Shown here: in pieces, positions 8,780-15,381 of the stretch
How the letters are laid out: each line of letters begins with the position of its first letter
Position numbering within the stretch: the stretch's first letter is position 1
Source: Lysinibacillus_B sp042920265
GTDB taxonomy: Bacteria; Bacillota; Bacilli; Bacillales_A; Planococcaceae
Length of the DNA: 64,000 nucleotides
NCBI RefSeq assembly: GCF_042920265.1
Contig: NZ_JBDQZI010000001.1
Location: forward strand, 565,279 to 629,278
Reading direction: 5' to 3'
Notes under the pieces: generated by a model
The model's input: the letters and a program-made list of their open reading frames with translations, nothing else
Told to the model about the DNA's origin: nothing
The model's database searches: none
Made by a program: the position numbers and the translations under genes

Positions 8780-8875
8780 AGACAATTTTATTTCTCTCAA
8801 AAGCCAGTCTCGGAGATAAATAGAGAGGGCTATGGTTGTAGATTTTGGATAAAGTTTAATTATTAATATTAAAGA

Positions 8876-8904
8876 TTGACGATTAAATTTAAACTGTATT
8901 ATAT
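8876..8904 (+). promoter_or_regulatory. Candidate promoter
   Basis: TTGACG at 8876..8881, a 17-base spacer and TTATAT at 8899..8904 suggest transcription start near 8911, just ahead of the hairpin at 8944. Confidence 0.5.
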
Positions 8905-8943
8905 TGTAAAAAGGTGAATTGGCTATTCATCTGAGTGCGTGAG

Positions 8944-8974
8944 AAGAGAGGGCGAGCAATCGCTCTCTTTTTTA
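8944..8974 (+). terminator. Leader terminator/attenuator ahead of the RpoA-CTD-like gene
   Basis: A stem of about 11 pairs (AGAGGGCGA with TCGCTCTCT, GCAA loop) is followed by six T residues. It lies between the promoter at 8876 and the ribosome-binding site at 9015, so most transcripts could stop after about 60 nt. This makes it a short RNA or an attenuated leader. A GTG at 8935 opens a frame that runs through the hairpin into the gene. Confidence 0.6.
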
Positions 8975-9030
8975 TTTTGTACAAGGGAAACTATAGAGAG
9001 TGTCGAACTAAACGGAAAGGAGGGATAATC

Positions 9031-9264
9031 GTGAAGAATATCGGAAAGAAATTAGAAATACTTAAAGCTATACATAACGTTTATATTGAAGAATTGGACC
9101 TGTCTGGTGGCGCTACGATTAAGTTACTAAAAGCTGGGATATTTAAAATTAGTGATATGGATTGGGATAGATTGCAGTACACTAAAGGTATTGGCAAAGC
9201 AACTATTTCTGAATTGTCAGCAGCAATCGAAAAAATGTATGCAGAAAATATTCCAGAAATTTAA
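9031..9264 (+). CDS. Small protein resembling the RNA polymerase alpha C-terminal domain
   Basis: This 77-residue protein starts at GTG 9031 behind a perfect AAAGGAGG. Residues 20-70 (LDLSGGATIKLLKAGIFKI, DMDWDRLQYTKGIGKATISEL) follow the pattern of the alpha-CTD: an L-S-x-R-x-x-N-x-L-K-x-A-G-I-like helix, then a helix-hairpin-helix G-x-G-K/R motif that in RpoA contacts UP-element DNA. It lacks the alpha N-terminal domain. In a prophage it may compete with or modulate host alpha, but that role is inference. The gene is flanked by an attenuator upstream and a terminator downstream. Confidence 0.65.
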   Translation: MKNIGKKLEILKAIHNVYIEELDLSGGATIKLLKAGIFKISDMDWDRLQYTKGIGKATISELSAAIEKMYAENIPEI

Positions 9265-9286
9265 AGTGATATGATGTGCAAAAATT

Positions 9287-9322
9287 AAAGCCTCCCACAA
9301 ATAAAAATGTGGAAGGCTTTTT
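9287..9322. terminator. Bidirectional terminator
   Basis: AAAGCCTCCCACA pairs with TGTGGAAGGCTTT around a seven-base loop, with T residues on the plus side and A residues on the other. It serves the convergent genes at 9031 and 9325. Confidence 0.85.
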
Positions 9323-9324
9323 GT

Positions 9325-10041
9325 TTACTTTAAATTATCAATAGCGTATTGAGCTTCTTCTGGAGTGAATTTTTCCCCGTATTCTGAAATCAATTGATCA
9401 TAAATAGCCGAATTTGACATATCCATCATTTCTGCGTATGATTGAGCTTTTTTCAATGCGTTTTCTTTCCAGTCAAAAACAATATTATCGATAGCGTATT
9501 GAGCAGCGTCTGCCGGGAAATTCTCTCCGTATTCCGATGTTAGTTGGTCGTAAATACCTGCCTTTGACATATGCATAGTTTTAGCATATGACTCTGCTTT
9601 TTTTAACGCTGACTTATGTTCTCTAGGGACACTTTCTTCTTTAGCCTTAGCTTCTGCTTGGGCTTTGGCTTCTGCATCTGCTTTTGCTTTAGCCTCTGCT
9701 TCCTCTTTAGTTTTCTGTTCAGCTAAAGCTTTTTCTTCAGCTTCTTTTGCTTCACGTGCAGCCTTTTCTTCCTCTGATTCTTCTTTTGGTTTTTCTTGTT
9801 CATCCTCCTGAGTAGAAGATGTTTCAATAATTTCTTCGTCTTTAACTGTCTCTGATGGCTCGGAAGTTGAAATAAACGCTACGAACGAAACTACCATAAC
9901 AGCTAAAGAAATACCTGTGAATTTCAATTGCTTTTTACCTTTAATGCTATCCTTTTTAACAAATTGTAGAATCGCTAAAACAGCAAATACAAAAATTGCA
10001 ATTAAGCTTAAACCCCAAATAATAAAAAATAAGCTATTCAT
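9325..10041 (-). CDS. Membrane-anchored Ltp-repeat protein (superinfection exclusion type)
   Basis: This 238-residue protein has two transmembrane helices (residues 5-28 and 42-60), a long Glu/Ala/Lys-rich helical linker (about 70-140), then two near-identical 48-residue repeats (ALKKAESYAKTMHMSKAGIY, QYAIDN and ALKKAQSYAEMMDMSNSAIY, QYAIDN). These are the host cell surface-exposed lipoprotein (Ltp) repeats. In phage TP-J34, Ltp blocks DNA injection by related phages. Here the lipobox is replaced by membrane helices. The start at 10041 is preferred over 10062 because AAGGAGG precedes it. It is transcribed opposite to the late genes, as lysogenic genes are. Confidence 0.82.
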   Translation of the reverse strand: MNSLFFIIWGLSLIAIFVFAVLAILQFVKKDSIKGKKQLKFTGISLAVMVVSFVAFISTSEPSETVKDEEIIETSSTQEDEQEKPKEESEEEKAAREAKEAEEKALAEQKTKEEAEAKAKADAEAKAQAEAKAKEESVPREHKSALKKAESYAKTMHMSKAGIYDQLTSEYGENFPADAAQYAIDNIVFDWKENALKKAQSYAEMMDMSNSAIYDQLISEYGEKFTPEEAQYAIDNLK

Positions 10042-10108
10042 AATATCCCTCCTTTTCACCATTTTAGGTAATAAATTGGTAATTGTACATAATAAAAAAC
10101 AGACAACT

Positions 10109-10330
10109 TTATTTGTCGTCTGCTTCCTCTATTGTAGTGAATAATTCTCCGATATCTTTTACCTCTAAAGCTACCATGATTTTTTCCATAGCTTCTTTTG
10201 GGTACATCTTTATTTTGTTATTAACAATCTCACTGATCAAACGTGTGGTAAGTCCTGTTTTTTCAGCTAAATCTTTTTGACTCATATCACGCTCTGCTAG
10301 AAGTACTTTTAATCTCGATTTTAAATACAT
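10109..10330 (-). CDS. Cro/CI-type helix-turn-helix repressor
   Basis: This 73-residue single-domain regulator has an XRE-type helix-turn-helix in residues 5-50 (MSQKDLAEKTGLTTRLISEIVNNK). An ATG at 10348 is in frame but lacks a ribosome-binding site; the start at 10330 follows AGGTG. It is transcribed divergently from the 10505 operon across a 170-bp AT-rich region with a strong promoter and dyads, so it probably represses that operon and perhaps itself. It has no cleavage or dimerisation domain. Confidence 0.85.
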   Translation of the reverse strand: MYLKSRLKVLLAERDMSQKDLAEKTGLTTRLISEIVNNKIKMYPKEAMEKIMVALEVKDIGELFTTIEEADDK

Positions 10331-10401
10331 TCCCACACCTACTCTCATACGAATTAGTTAATTAAATTATAAATCAATAAATAAAATTACGCAATTAGTA
10401 A

Positions 10402-10450
10402 TTGACATTATGAATGAAGTAATTTACTATATGAGTAACAAAGTTATTTA
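10402..10450 (+). promoter_or_regulatory. Promoter with overlapping operator dyads
   Basis: TTGACA at 10402..10407, a 17-base spacer and TACTAT at 10425..10430 form a near-consensus SigA promoter for the rightward small-gene operon. AGTAATTTACT at 10418..10428 is a perfect dyad overlapping the -10. An imperfect dyad (AGTAACAAAGTTATT) lies just downstream. These are likely binding sites for the divergent repressor. Confidence 0.7.
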
Positions 10451-10504
10451 TAAAGTAATATTATTATTTTTAAGTAAATAATAATAACGAAAGGCGGAAT
10501 TGGG

Positions 10505-10768
10505 ATGAGAACAAAAGAAGAAAAACAATTAATGCAGTTACGCTACTTAATCAAAGAGTTTTATCCACATGCAAATGACATCTATTTGGATGAAGTGGAA
10601 GAAAGAATTTACTTCACAGATTTATATGACGGCTACGAAATGCAAGCACGTATAGATCGCGAGCAAGAAGAAGTGACGTTCCAATATCAACAAGGTGAAG
10701 ATTGGTATTTAGCTGATACGGCATCGTTTGAAGAGGTTAATGAAGTCAACGAAGTCCCGATTTTTTAA
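10505..10768 (+). CDS. Hypothetical small prophage protein
   Basis: This 87-residue, strongly acidic protein (MRTKEEKQLMQLRYLIKEF, with YFTDLYDGYEMQARI) is the first gene after the regulated promoter. GAAAGGCGG precedes the ATG. I recognise no domain. Its stop codon lies inside the first copy of the intergenic hairpin repeat. Early expression and a regulatory or replication-associated role are plausible from position only. Confidence 0.7.
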   Translation: MRTKEEKQLMQLRYLIKEFYPHANDIYLDEVEERIYFTDLYDGYEMQARIDREQEEVTFQYQQGEDWYLADTASFEEVNEVNEVPIF

Positions 10769-10822
10769 AAACTGAACAGTTGGTATTAAGTCGATTAGTA
10801 CCAGCGATTGAGTTTTTAAAAA
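10763..10822 (+). repeat. Intergenic hairpin repeat, copy 1
   Basis: It begins at the stop codon of the upstream gene (TTTTAAAAACTGAACAG) and ends GATTGAGTTTTTAAAA, about 20 bases before the next Shine-Dalgarno. The inner stem is TTGGTA with TACCAG. Compared with copies 2 and 3 the stem bases differ but pairing is kept. Confidence 0.75.
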
Positions 10823-10845
10823 TTTACAAAGTGAGGTTATTCAAA

Positions 10846-11100
10846 ATGATTAAAGTAAAAGTATTGTTTGTAGATGATTCTGGATTAAAGGATCGTGAGG
10901 AAGTGTTTTCTACAACAGATAAAAAAGAAGCTGCTCTAATGACAGTGGAGAAAATGACAATCAAAGAAATAAAATATCTGCTTAGCTTTGAATTTATGAA
11001 AACAAACAATGAACAAGAAGATTATTGTAAAATCTGCGGTACTTGTTTAACGGTTGACGATGACCACAAATTCTTATGTACAGAATGCGAAGCCATTTAA
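10846..11100 (+). CDS. Small zinc-ribbon-like prophage protein
   Basis: This 84-residue protein (MIKVKVLFVDDSGLKDREEV) has a C-terminal four-cysteine cluster, CKICGTC ... CTEC, near residues 63-82, suggesting a zinc-binding knuckle. A longer frame runs from 10780, but the ATG at 10846 has GTGAGG 9 bases upstream and lies outside the repeat. Function is unknown; small zinc-ribbon proteins in phage early operons often bind nucleic acid or RNA polymerase. Confidence 0.65.
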   Translation: MIKVKVLFVDDSGLKDREEVFSTTDKKEAALMTVEKMTIKEIKYLLSFEFMKTNNEQEDYCKICGTCLTVDDDHKFLCTECEAI

Positions 11101-11150
11101 AAATTGAACAGGGAGCATCTTCGATTGGTGCTCTCGATTGAGTTTTTAAA
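11096..11150 (+). repeat. Intergenic hairpin repeat, copy 2
   Basis: It spans the stop codon of the upstream gene. The inner stem is GGAGCA with TGCTCT, and the outer stem is TTTAAAAA with TTTTTAAA. It has the same flanks as copy 1 (TTGAACAG and CGATTGAG). Confidence 0.8.
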
Positions 11151-11175
11151 TATTAGTGAGGGAGGCGGAATTGAA

Positions 11176-11379
11176 ATGAAGTTCAAAATCGGCCAATTAG
11201 TTCAAGTTAAAGCGGGTTTCGGTAGCAACGCAGGAGAGTTAAGAATCATCGTTGGTTATGAAGCAGATAAGCAAGTATACATTTCAAAGAAAGCTACCAA
11301 AAAAGGCAACATTGATAAACGTTCATCGGAATGGAATATGAAGTGTCCTGAAAGTCGGCTAGAAGAAGTGGAAATTTAA
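11176..11379 (+). CDS. Hypothetical small basic protein, KOW/SH3-like
   Basis: The 67-residue product (MKFKIGQLVQVKAGFGSNAG) starts at an ATG behind GAGGGAGG. The KIGQLVQVKAGFGSNAGELRIIVGY segment looks like a small SH3-like beta barrel of the kind found in KOW-domain proteins, but the match is by eye only. It sits between repeat copies 2 and 3 in the same operon as its neighbours. No further function can be read. Confidence 0.6.
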   Translation: MKFKIGQLVQVKAGFGSNAGELRIIVGYEADKQVYISKKATKKGNIDKRSSEWNMKCPESRLEEVEI

Positions 11380-11430
11380 AAATTGAACAGGGAGCATCAC
11401 CAACTGGTGCTCTCGATTGAGATTTTAAAT
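11375..11430 (+). repeat. Intergenic hairpin repeat, copy 3
   Basis: It is almost identical to copy 2 in the stems but has a different loop (ACCAACT instead of TTCGATT), and it again includes the stop codon of the upstream gene. One base of the outer 3' arm is changed (GATTTTAAA). Confidence 0.8.
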
Positions 11431-11453
11431 TACGCGGAAAGTGAGGTGATTTT

Positions 11454-11696
11454 ATGTCTATGAAATTTGTCAGTAGCAACAATCGTCTTCCTGTAGCGAA
11501 GCTTTTAACGGAACAAGAGTACGTGCAATTAATGGAAACATATGCAGCACATAATCGCTCAATGGGTTTATCGATGCGAGAGAAATATTCAATTGGCAAC
11601 ATCGTTAAAGTTAAGCGCGGTCAGAATGGTAATTTGCATGTGCATTATGCTGACGGGGAGTGGTGGCATTATACACCATCTCGTAATTGGTACTAA
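11454..11696 (+). CDS. Hypothetical small prophage protein
   Basis: This 80-residue protein (MSMKFVSSNNRLPVAKLLTE) has a C-terminal SIGNIVKVKRGQNGNLHVHY stretch and an aromatic end (WWHYTPSRNWY). That again suggests a small beta-barrel like the 11176 product. The start follows GTGAGGTG. There is no membrane segment or cysteine cluster, and no recognised family. Confidence 0.6.
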   Translation: MSMKFVSSNNRLPVAKLLTEQEYVQLMETYAAHNRSMGLSMREKYSIGNIVKVKRGQNGNLHVHYADGEWWHYTPSRNWY

Positions 11697-11727
11697 TAAC
11701 TAAATGGAAGAAAGCGAGGTGAAAACG

Positions 11728-12621
11728 ATGGTATTTGAATACTTAGAGCAATATGTAACATTTGAATCAGTAGCAGATATGGACGTTGCAGTTGAACAGC
11801 ATATTCAGCAACATTATTTCAATTTAACGGAATCAGAGCGTACCATCGTTTTCGCGCTTGCTAGCCGTTCTCTTATGTATCCAGGAGCTTCGCATCTAAA
11901 AGCAGAGACGATTGCGGATCAAGTTGGTGTATCGACTAAAACAGTTTATCGAGCAGTGAAGAAGTTGGTTGAGTTCCGCATCATCGAAAAGGTTGCTGGT
12001 ACAAAATTAAACGGCATCAAAGGGGCTAGTATTTATTGCATTTTACCTTATGTCCCATCGAGCGTGTCTCAACGAGTGACAGTGGTTGAAGTCAACAACG
12101 ACGAGGTTTGCCGACAACAATCCGAAAATCAACCATCTAATTCTTTTAATCTTTTAAGTTCTAAACAAGCAAGTAATAATTTATGTGATTTAGAAAATGA
12201 ATTGGCTTTACAAGCAGAAAAGAAAAAAGAATACATGAATGAGTACCAGAAGCTGCTATTTGATTTCATGCATTCGTTGCCATTGGTAGATAAGTTGAAG
12301 GATGAATTACACAGAGTTGTGTTAGCTGTACAAGTAAATTCTGTAGAGGACTTTATCAAAGCTAAAAATGTTCTATTTAAAATTGCTATGGATATTAAAG
12401 AAGGTACTTTAACGGTATCGAGTACATTACGTGCTGTGTTTGTGGGCTCGTATAGAAAGGCTGTAGAACGTTTAAATAAGAAGGTAATCAACTCATCATC
12501 CGTGCAGGACAAAATGCACAGCGAGCGTCCAGTACCTTTCTATGATTGGTTAAATGAGCGCGAAAGCCATGCATCTGTTGTTAATAATCATTCACCAATT
12601 GAGAATTGGTTGACGTGGTAA
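11728..12621 (+). CDS. Winged-helix protein, possible replication initiator or regulator
   Basis: This 297-residue protein has an N-terminal winged helix near residues 40-110 (FNLTESERTIVFALASRSL, LKAETIADQVGVSTKTVYRA, LVEFRIIEKVAG), as found in plasmid and phage replication initiators and in MarR/GntR-like regulators. The central part is Ser/Asn-rich and the C-terminus mainly helical. GAGGTG precedes the ATG at 11728; an earlier ATG at 11704 has no ribosome-binding site. It lies directly upstream of the FtsK and replication-relaxation genes, which suggests a role in maintaining or replicating the element. Confidence 0.65.
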   Translation: MVFEYLEQYVTFESVADMDVAVEQHIQQHYFNLTESERTIVFALASRSLMYPGASHLKAETIADQVGVSTKTVYRAVKKLVEFRIIEKVAGTKLNGIKGASIYCILPYVPSSVSQRVTVVEVNNDEVCRQQSENQPSNSFNLLSSKQASNNLCDLENELALQAEKKKEYMNEYQKLLFDFMHSLPLVDKLKDELHRVVLAVQVNSVEDFIKAKNVLFKIAMDIKEGTLTVSSTLRAVFVGSYRKAVERLNKKVINSSSVQDKMHSERPVPFYDWLNERESHASVVNNHSPIENWLTW

Positions 12622-12630
12622 AGGGATTTT

Positions 12631-12756
12631 ATGTGCCCGATGCAGTACCCGTTTGATTGCTCGGCGAGAATGAAGGTGGGCAGTGATGAGTTATTGTCGT
12701 ATCAAGGCTTACACATCATTTTTGAAATGCCTGCTTCATGCAACTCTTACTTGTAG
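12631..12756 (+). CDS. Small Cys-containing protein (41 aa)
   Basis: A 41-codon frame with AAGGGA 5-6 bases before the ATG reads MCPMQYPFDCSARMKVGSDE and ends MPASCNSYL. It has three cysteines. The stop codon falls inside a perfect hairpin (CTCTTAC with GTAAGAG, 12745..12763). It fills the gap between the winged-helix and FtsK genes. Size and context make it plausible but unproven. Confidence 0.4.
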   Translation: MCPMQYPFDCSARMKVGSDELLSYQGLHIIFEMPASCNSYL

Positions 12757-12867
12757 TAAGAGAACCGTGGCGCAAATGGTTTTAGAAGTCGATTTGAAAG
12801 TGGTGTGAAAATCATTAAAAAATTTCTTTGAAAATTTTCGAAACGAAAAAGAAAACGAAAGGGGATT

Positions 12868-14166
12868 GTGTTGCTTTTTGAAATTTTAACATCTTCCTTG
12901 ATGGGTGGAATTGCACTCAAAGCGTATTCTGCCCGAAAAGGCTTATCCACAAATGATAGCGGAAAGATTCAACGCATTATGTCATTGTCTGGACTTAATA
13001 TTAAAGACGGAAAAGACACTTTGACCACTCAACTTGTTAAGAAAAAACAGTATGAGTGGGGTTGGGAATACAAATATCGCATTCCACTAGGGCGGTCGTT
13101 TAGCGATTACGAAGCAAAGCAAAAGGTATTAGAAGATGGTTTGAACAATCGTCGTAAGCACATTACATTTAGTGATTTATGGCAATTAGATTTAGATCAT
13201 TCTATCATCCCACAACTGCAAGAACTTCATAAGAAAAAACTAACCGAACAAAAAGAAATCGAGCTATCGTATGACGGTTTATTAATCGTTAGAGTGTACG
13301 ATAAACCACTGGCGAAGGAAGTGACATTTGTAGCAGGGGAAAGATGGAGGGTACCTGTAGGGCTTACGAGAGCACGCAATGAGTTCAAATATCACGACTT
13401 CGAAAAGATACCTCATCTTGTACTTGGTGGAGCTACTCGCTATGGAAAATCGAACTTTATAAATTCACTCATTAACAGCCTTTTGCAGAGTGATCCAGAC
13501 CAAGTTAACTTTTATTTAATTGATTTAAAAGGTGGCGTGGAGCTATGCGATTATGAAAATATTAAGCAGACTGTTTCCATTGCTTATGAGCCACAAGAAG
13601 CCCTCCACAGTTTGCAACAGGCTTATGGCAAGATGCGTGAAATACAAGGCAAACTGAAACGATTAGGCAAAAAGAATGTGCAAGAAGCGGGTATTAAAGA
13701 GCGTCATTTTGTCATTATCGATGAAGTCGGAGAACTGAATGCTGCAGAAGCTGTTACACGTAGCGAAAAGCTTTTAAAACAAGAATGTCAAACAATCATG
13801 AGTCAAATAGCAAGGCTCGGTGCTGGACTTGGTTTTAGATTGGTCGTTGCTACACAGTACCCGGTGGGAGACGTTATACCACGTCAAGTAAAGCAAAATG
13901 CCGATGCGAAGCTATGCTTTAGGGTACAATCAGCAGTTGCATCACGTGTTGTTTTGGATGCTGAAGGTGCTGAAATGCTGCCGATGGTCAAAGGTAGAGC
14001 TATCTACCAAACAGCTGATAAACGAGAAATACTACAAACTCCATTAATCACTCCAGAAATTATCCAATCCATTATACAACCTCATATCATCGAGAAAGGA
14101 GAGCGCGTTGAAGAAGCAGCTATCCAACCGAGACGAACAGATACTGTTACTTTTGAAGAAATTTGA
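12868..14166 (+). CDS. FtsK/SpoIIIE-family DNA translocase
   Basis: This 432-residue ATPase starts at GTG 12868 (a TTG three bases on is an alternative) behind AAAGGGG. It has a Walker A motif GATRYGKS (residues 188-195), Walker B FVIIDE (281-286) and the family segments NFYLIDLKGGVEL and VVATQYPVGDVI. It lacks the multi-helix membrane domain and the gamma DNA-reading domain of chromosomal FtsK. It therefore resembles ConQ/YdcQ coupling proteins and the FtsK-like proteins of Bacillus phages. It probably moves element DNA or contacts the replication-relaxation protein whose gene overlaps it by 59 bp. Confidence 0.88.
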   Translation: MLLFEILTSSLMGGIALKAYSARKGLSTNDSGKIQRIMSLSGLNIKDGKDTLTTQLVKKKQYEWGWEYKYRIPLGRSFSDYEAKQKVLEDGLNNRRKHITFSDLWQLDLDHSIIPQLQELHKKKLTEQKEIELSYDGLLIVRVYDKPLAKEVTFVAGERWRVPVGLTRARNEFKYHDFEKIPHLVLGGATRYGKSNFINSLINSLLQSDPDQVNFYLIDLKGGVELCDYENIKQTVSIAYEPQEALHSLQQAYGKMREIQGKLKRLGKKNVQEAGIKERHFVIIDEVGELNAAEAVTRSEKLLKQECQTIMSQIARLGAGLGFRLVVATQYPVGDVIPRQVKQNADAKLCFRVQSAVASRVVLDAEGAEMLPMVKGRAIYQTADKREILQTPLITPEIIQSIIQPHIIEKGERVEEAAIQPRRTDTVTFEEI

Positions 14167-14698
14167 TTTCATGACGCGTGACCAACTTAATCGATATTTC
14201 AAATTAGGCAAAAAAAGAAATACTAACCGGATACTCAAAGAACTATCTGATTACCTAATGTGCATACGAGGTGAGCATCAAAGTGTATATTACCTGAGTA
14301 AAATTGGCCGTGAGTACGTCGGTTGTGATAAAGTGCGCCGTAAAACAAGTCGAGTGCAGCATACCGTTATGCGTAATGAATTTTGGCTGTTCTACAAGTG
14401 TCCGATAGATTGGAAGAATGAAGTCAAGATTTCGGATGCAAATACCTCTGTTGTTGTAGATGCTATGTTTTCGAGGAATGGATTTCGGCATTTCTTTGAA
14501 GTTGACAATATGCAAACGATGAAAAAGAACCGAGAAAAAATTAAACGCTATAAAGAGCTAATGCCAGGCATCGTGAAGCAAATTGGTTATTATCCGACAC
14601 TTATATGGCTTACTACGACTGAGTTAAGACGTAAGCAACTAGAAGGTTCGTGTGAAGGGCTAAAATGCCAAGTGTACACACTAGACGATATTAAATGA
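14108..14698 (+). CDS. Replication-relaxation family protein
   Basis: The 196-residue product starts at TTG 14108 with AAAGGAG 6-7 bases upstream, inside the 3' end of the FtsK gene. The N-terminal winged helix (ILLLLKKFDFMTRDQLNRYF, LGKKRNTNRILKEL) and the core with FFEVDNMQTMKKNREKIKRY match the replication-relaxation family of plasmids and phages. Members are thought to take part in replication initiation or strand nicking, but no tyrosine nickase motif is evident here. Adjacency to an FtsK-like ATPase repeats the arrangement seen in other Bacillus-group prophages. Confidence 0.8.
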   Translation: MKKQLSNRDEQILLLLKKFDFMTRDQLNRYFKLGKKRNTNRILKELSDYLMCIRGEHQSVYYLSKIGREYVGCDKVRRKTSRVQHTVMRNEFWLFYKCPIDWKNEVKISDANTSVVVDAMFSRNGFRHFFEVDNMQTMKKNREKIKRYKELMPGIVKQIGYYPTLIWLTTTELRRKQLEGSCEGLKCQVYTLDDIK

Positions 14699-14710
14699 GG
14701 GGGAATCGAA

Positions 14711-15278
14711 ATGTTCTTTAAAAATAAAGTGAGAGTGATTACAGCTGGAGAACAAACGGATTTTACAGAGCGCTTTGAAGCATTAGATAAAATTAGAGAA
14801 GAGTCTAAATATGCTACTCATAAAGATGTGTTGATTATGAGTGGGATTCCGACGGTCGGAGCTGTTGGTCTATTCGCGTATAACAAGGCTGCTAATACGC
14901 TTCTTGTAGCAAATAGCGCGGCAACGGTACAAAGTATACAACAACCGATTCAAGCGCCTGTAGAACATATTACACCTCTTGTCGATTCATACTCTTCTAT
15001 AACTATTCCAGTTAATGCGTCTGTTCAAAAAACTGGGCTAATCGCAGACACGTCGTTGGAAATGCTTGCGACGAATACTAGATCCAGTCATACAAATATT
15101 AGTAGCAATATCGTTCCCGATAGCCAGCGTAATAATGGTTGGGGCCTGCTTCTTTTTTATGATCGGAAACGGTGAGAAGGCGTGGTCGATGATTATGAAT
15201 GCCGGGCTTGGCTATGTGCTAATACAGCTATCGCCACTGTTTTTAGACATATTACGTGTTATCGGAGAAGCTGTTTAA
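14711..15278 (+). pseudogene. Membrane protein gene split by a one-base frameshift
   Basis: The first frame (14711..15175) encodes MFFKNKVRVITAGEQTDFTE, a hydrophobic segment and a linker up to SLEMLAT, then shifts to a nonsense-like tail. The second frame (from 15066) continues ILDPVIQILVAISFPIASVI and ends in LSPLFLDILRVIGEAV, with two transmembrane helices. Removing one A of the AA near 15075 joins them as MLAT-ILDP. Either the gene is inactivated, a base was mis-called, or a programmed +1 shift occurs. The intact protein would be a membrane partner of the FtsK/relaxation module. Confidence 0.75.
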
Positions 15279-15283
15279 TATAA

Positions 15284-15318
15284 ATGAGCCTAAACTAAAA
15301 AGTTAGGCTCATCATATC
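15284..15318 (+). terminator. Hairpin at prophage right end
   Basis: ATGAGCCTAAACT pairs with AGTTAGGCTCAT, with an AAAA loop and a weak T-rich tail. It closes the prophage operon and marks the last prophage feature before mtaB. Confidence 0.65.
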
Positions 15319-15381
15319 TATTTATGCTATTATAAGACACGTTGATAAATTTGAACTGTAATTGAAAGGATGATATAGATT

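Larger units (their letters stand above)
1..15350. mobile_element. Right-hand part of a siphovirus-type prophage
   Basis: Tail, fibre, holin, endolysin, superinfection-exclusion-like, repressor and FtsK/replication-relaxation genes lie in the order seen at the right end of Bacillus-group temperate siphophages. The left end (integrase, packaging, capsid) is outside the window. The right boundary is inferred to lie between the terminator at 15284 and the mtaB start at 15382. No attachment-site repeat can be identified without the other end. Confidence 0.88.

Noticed and set aside
8935..9030. GTG-initiated extension of the RpoA-CTD-like protein
   Set aside because: It runs through a terminator hairpin, and the GTG at 9031 has a perfect ribosome-binding site; kept only as a possible leader frame.
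10083..10280. Plus-strand frame overlapping the Cro/CI gene
   Set aside because: Antisense shadow of a clear helix-turn-helix gene, without a start signal.
10763..11430. CRISPR array or tandem att sites
   Set aside because: The three copies are 280-330 bp apart with genes between them, and the loops are not spacers.
12757..12867. Transfer or replication origin before the FtsK gene
   Set aside because: Only one small hairpin and an A-rich stretch are visible; no relaxase nick motif is recognisable, so no feature was called.
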